A stretch of 8,046 bases of DNA, taken from positions 1 to 8,046 of the forward strand of contig RFJE01000150.1 in NCBI GenBank assembly GCA_003695005.1. Reading direction: 5' to 3'. The stretch is from Candidatus Hydrogenedentota bacterium (GTDB taxonomy: Bacteria; Spirochaetota; Leptospiria; Turneriellales; J094). Every line of letters starts with the position of its first letter. The stretch's first letter is position 1. Below, piece after piece: positions 5,803-8,046 of this stretch. The notes below the pieces were generated by a model. It saw only the letters and a program-made list of their open reading frames with translations. It searched no databases and was not told where the DNA came from. The position numbers and the translations under genes were made by a program.

Positions 5803-6621
5803 ATGGCTCAAAAAAAGGCCAATGGAACAAGAACGTCTCGTGAGAAAGTAAAAAAATCAGCATCTCAATCAGGGGAAGCCAAGCAAGCAAAGAAAAGAGG
5901 TTTAACTCTTCGGGTGGAGAAGTTAAAGAAGAAATATAAAAAACGATATGTTGTGAATGGGGTTTCTTTTAAAATTACACAGGGGGAAGTAGTTGGCCTT
6001 TTAGGTCCAAATGGCGCAGGTAAAACCACTTCTTTTTATATGACAGTGGGGCTTGTTCGTCCGACGGAAGGAAAAATTTTTTTAGGGGGAAAAGATATTA
6101 GTGATATGCCAATGTACAAGCGAGCTAGAAGTGGCATTGGCTATTTACCACAGGAGGCTTCTATTTTTCGTAAGCTTACGGTTCGACAAAATATAGAGGC
6201 TATTTTAGAAATTCGGGGACTATCCCGAGAAAAAATTCGCGAAAGAACAGACGAGTTACTTGAAGATTTAGAAATTGCGCATGTACAAAAGCAGCTTGGC
6301 ATTACTCTTTCTGGAGGGGAAAGACGGAGGGCAGAAATTGCCCGTGTATTAGCAGGGGAGCCAAAATTTGTTTTATTAGATGAGCCGTTTGCTGGAGTCG
6401 ATCCTATTGCGGTAAAGGAAATTCAAAAAATTATAGAAAAGTTACAAGAGAAAAATTTAGGAATTTTAATTACCGATCATAATGTAAGAGAGACACTTTC
6501 TATTACACATCGAGCTTATATTATGTTTCAGGGGCGCGTATTAAGACATGGCTCAGCAGAGGACCTGATTAATGACCCTAAAGCACGAGAAATTTATTTA
6601 GGCGACGATTTTAAAATGTAA
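5803..6621 (+). CDS. lptB: LptB, ATPase of the LPS export ABC transporter
   Basis: The cytoplasmic ATPase of the LptB2FG complex, which extracts lipopolysaccharide from the inner membrane and drives it to the outer membrane. Motifs appear in order: Walker A GPNGAGKTT (68-76), Q-loop YLPQEAS (Q117), signature LSGGERRRAEIAR (169-181), Walker B FVLLDEP (189-195) and H-loop TDHNVRETL (H226). The GERRRxEIAR, DHNVRET and C-terminal YLGDDFKM strings are diagnostic of LptB among ABC ATPases. At 272 residues it exceeds the usual ~240 because of a basic, low-complexity N-terminal tail (2-33, many K/R/S). No ATG lies between, and a GTG at V38 has poor spacing to a ribosome site, so ATG 5803 is kept. There is no Shine-Dalgarno. 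rpoN follows after 1 nt. Confidence 0.93.
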   Translation: MAQKKANGTRTSREKVKKSASQSGEAKQAKKRGLTLRVEKLKKKYKKRYVVNGVSFKITQGEVVGLLGPNGAGKTTSFYMTVGLVRPTEGKIFLGGKDISDMPMYKRARSGIGYLPQEASIFRKLTVRQNIEAILEIRGLSREKIRERTDELLEDLEIAHVQKQLGITLSGGERRRAEIARVLAGEPKFVLLDEPFAGVDPIAVKEIQKIIEKLQEKNLGILITDHNVRETLSITHRAYIMFQGRVLRHGSAEDLINDPKAREIYLGDDFKM

Positions 6622-6622
6622 A

Positions 6623-7924
6623 ATGGCATTAAAGCAAAATTTACGTCCACGCCAAAAGTTAAGAACAGCAGTTGGTTTACGTCAGTCTTTAAAATATTTA
6701 AGCTTAAACCAAGTGGAGCTAGAATCTCATATTAAAGAGTTATTAGCGGAAAATCCGTTTTTAGAAGAAGAACAAAAAAGGACGAAAGACGAAGATTATG
6801 TAGGTAAAGCCGATTTTATTGAGGAAGCCTTACAATCAGGAATGAGCTTGCAGGAGCATTTAAATCGGCAAATTCACGAAATTTCTGCCCCGAAGCAAAT
6901 TAAAGAATTTTTATACTTGTTAGTCAGTTCCCTTGATGAGAGGGGATTTACACGGATTCACCACGCAGAATTATTTCGCTATAGCCGATTATCTAGCAAA
7001 TACCGCGAGCAAGCCATTGAGTATGCTCGTAAGCTCGACCCTATTGGAGTGGGAGCAGAGAGCATGTGGCAGAGTTTAGCATGGCAGGCAAAAGAGAAAT
7101 TCCCCGAAGAGCCACTTCTCGAGGATATTATTTATTTGCTTGCGAAAAGAGAAAATACGGACATGGCTAAAAAAGATTTATTAGTAGAAGAAATTGCTTC
7201 TCTTTTTTGGCTTAACAAAGAAAAAGCACAGGATTTACTCGAAAAAATTAGTATGTTAGACCCTTTTCCTGCTCGAGAGTATATTCATGAAAAGTCTAAT
7301 TATGTTTACCCCGAAATTGTCTATAAGGAAGAAAATGGAAGTATAGAGATATTTATCCAGCAAGACATTCTGCCAGGGTTACGAGTCAATCGAGATTTAT
7401 TTGAAAAAACACCAAAAAATCAAAACTCAAAATTATGGAATGATAAATATAAAGAAGCAGTGGAGTTTTTAAACAGTTTGCAGTTTCGAAAACAAAGTAT
7501 TCAAAAAGTTGCTCATATCTTATTAAAGAAACAAGCAGACTTTTTCCAAAAAGGCCCGAATTATGTAAGACCATTAAACTTAAAAGAAGTGGCGGAAGAA
7601 ATTGGTGTTCATGTTTCTACTGTATCTCGTATTATTAGCCATAAGTATTTTGAAAGTAAGTGGGGTATTTTCCCTTTAAAATTCTTATTTCCTTACGGGA
7701 TTGAAACCGAAGAAGGTAATTCGATCCCGATTGAGGAATTGAAATTAAGAATCATTCGTGTAATATCCGAAGAGCCAAGAGAAAAACCATATTCCGATCA
7801 AAAAATTGCAGACCTTTTAAATAAAGAAGGTTTAAAGATAAAAAGGCGAACCATTACCAAATATCGCATGCAGTTAAATATCCCCTCTACAAGAGAGAGA
7901 AAAATCAGCGCATCTCGGCATTAA
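6623..7924 (+). CDS. rpoN: RNA polymerase sigma-54 factor
   Basis: The alternative sigma factor that recognises -24/-12 promoters and needs an AAA+ activator to open DNA. The 433 residues are slightly shorter than most RpoN. Region I (about 1-50) keeps the pattern RQSLKYLSLNQVELESHI and ENPFLEEE but has only four glutamines, fewer than in proteobacteria. Region II is reduced to a short charged linker (50-75). The core-binding region includes LDPIGVGAESM (138-148) and LDPFPAREY (212-220). The HTH is LKEVAEEIGVHVSTVSRIIS (320-339), and the RpoN box KRRTITKYRM (407-416) matches ARRTVAKYRE at its key residues. It starts 1 nt after lptB without a Shine-Dalgarno, so expression is likely coupled to lptB. 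Sharing a message with flhG suggests a link to motility or envelope control, which is inference. No activator gene is in the window. Confidence 0.95.
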   Translation: MALKQNLRPRQKLRTAVGLRQSLKYLSLNQVELESHIKELLAENPFLEEEQKRTKDEDYVGKADFIEEALQSGMSLQEHLNRQIHEISAPKQIKEFLYLLVSSLDERGFTRIHHAELFRYSRLSSKYREQAIEYARKLDPIGVGAESMWQSLAWQAKEKFPEEPLLEDIIYLLAKRENTDMAKKDLLVEEIASLFWLNKEKAQDLLEKISMLDPFPAREYIHEKSNYVYPEIVYKEENGSIEIFIQQDILPGLRVNRDLFEKTPKNQNSKLWNDKYKEAVEFLNSLQFRKQSIQKVAHILLKKQADFFQKGPNYVRPLNLKEVAEEIGVHVSTVSRIISHKYFESKWGIFPLKFLFPYGIETEEGNSIPIEELKLRIIRVISEEPREKPYSDQKIADLLNKEGLKIKRRTITKYRMQLNIPSTRERKISASRH

Positions 7925-7947
7925 CGCGTAAGTGCTTAATTATTCTC

Positions 7948-7953
7948 TATAAT
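7948..7953 (+). promoter_or_regulatory. Candidate -10 box downstream of rpoN
   Basis: A perfect TATAAT lies 24 nt after the rpoN stop. No convincing -35 is seen at 16-18 nt (the 17-nt position reads CGCGTA). If used, the transcript would start at about 7960, at the first base of the GC-rich hairpin that follows. Confidence 0.35.
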
Positions 7954-7959
7954 TTAGGA

Positions 7960-7985
7960 GGGGGACGGTCCGACCCCCGATCGGG
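7960..7985 (+). other. GC-rich segment with two mutually exclusive hairpins
   Basis: GGGGG (7960-7964) can pair with CCCCC (7974-7978), with an inner CG/CG pair around GTC. Alternatively CCCG (7976-7979) pairs with CGGG (7982-7985) over an AT loop. The two folds compete for the same C residues, as in attenuators or riboswitch expression platforms. There is no U-run after either, so neither is a standard intrinsic terminator. It could be the 5' end of a small RNA or a leader for the next gene, or a factor-dependent transcription end for the rpoN operon. Confidence 0.4.
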
Positions 7986-7999
7986 TGAGCTAAAAAATA

Positions 8000-8028
8000 C
8001 TAGAATCTCCATAAGCTAGAATGCTTAT
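8000..8028 (+). repeat. Small hairpin ATAAGC/GCTTAT and direct repeat CTAGAAT
   Basis: ATAAGC (8011-8016) and GCTTAT (8023-8028) form a perfect 6-bp stem with a 6-nt loop. CTAGAAT occurs at 8000-8006 and 8016-8022, a 16-nt period, the second copy overlapping the loop. The rest of the 122-nt tail after rpoN shows no supported gene. An ATG at 8021 stays open to the window edge but spans only about eight codons and has no ribosome site. Confidence 0.35.
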
Positions 8029-8046
8029 TACTATTCCATGTTACTC

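Noticed and set aside
5465..5804. Two minus-strand ORFs over the small acidic gene and the gap before lptB
   Set aside because: The Ser-rich product is the complement of the Glu/Asp-rich tail codons; no domain or start signal is visible.
7386..7574. Minus-strand ORF inside rpoN
   Set aside because: It is a shadow of the conserved rpoN frame.

Overview
The window is a compact, AT-rich stretch of a Gram-negative-type (diderm), flagellated bacterium, and every supported gene is on the plus strand. LptB implies an LPS-type outer membrane, FlhG implies flagella, and the lipoprotein has a loose spirochaete-like lipobox (SFFSC). These traits, the AT-rich codon use and the flhG/lptB/rpoN grouping fit a spirochaete of the Leptospira lineage best. 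That placement is inference and was not checked against a database.

Region 1 (1-4258) is a chain of tightly coupled genes. An open frame at the left edge, possibly the tail of an upstream gene, overlaps the next gene by ATGA. That gene is a concentrative nucleoside transporter (nupC). It overlaps by ATGA a lipoprotein with an N-terminal CxxCH haem-c motif and a C-terminal FG-GAP/VCBS beta-propeller. The lipoprotein overlaps by ATGA a large membrane protein. The C-terminal half of that protein carries both aspartate motifs of the UbiA prenyltransferase superfamily, behind an unidentified ~240-residue membrane domain. A perfect 12-bp inverted repeat (13 bp with one more A-T pair) sits around the start of nupC.

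Region 2 (4259-4369) is a 111-bp intergenic gap with a candidate promoter, a short possible leader ORF and the only clear Shine-Dalgarno sequence among the gene starts examined.

Region 3 (4370-7924) is an apparent operon: flhG (MinD-type ATPase with the DQAxxLR motif that acts on FlhF), a small acidic two-TM protein, lptB (LPS-export ATPase) and rpoN (sigma-54). Gaps are 1, 37 and 1 nt. The 37-nt gap carries TTGACGCACCGTCAA, a short inverted repeat that shares TTGACGCAC with the region before nupC.

Region 4 (7925-8046) is non-coding as far as can be seen. It has a perfect TATAAT, a GC-rich segment that can form two mutually exclusive hairpins, and a second small hairpin.

No CRISPR array, insertion sequence, tRNA, rRNA or defence system is visible. 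The most unusual items are the extended UbiA-like protein next to a haem-motif lipoprotein, the repeated TTGACG-to-ATG geometry that suggests leaderless starts, and the structured DNA at both ends of the window.
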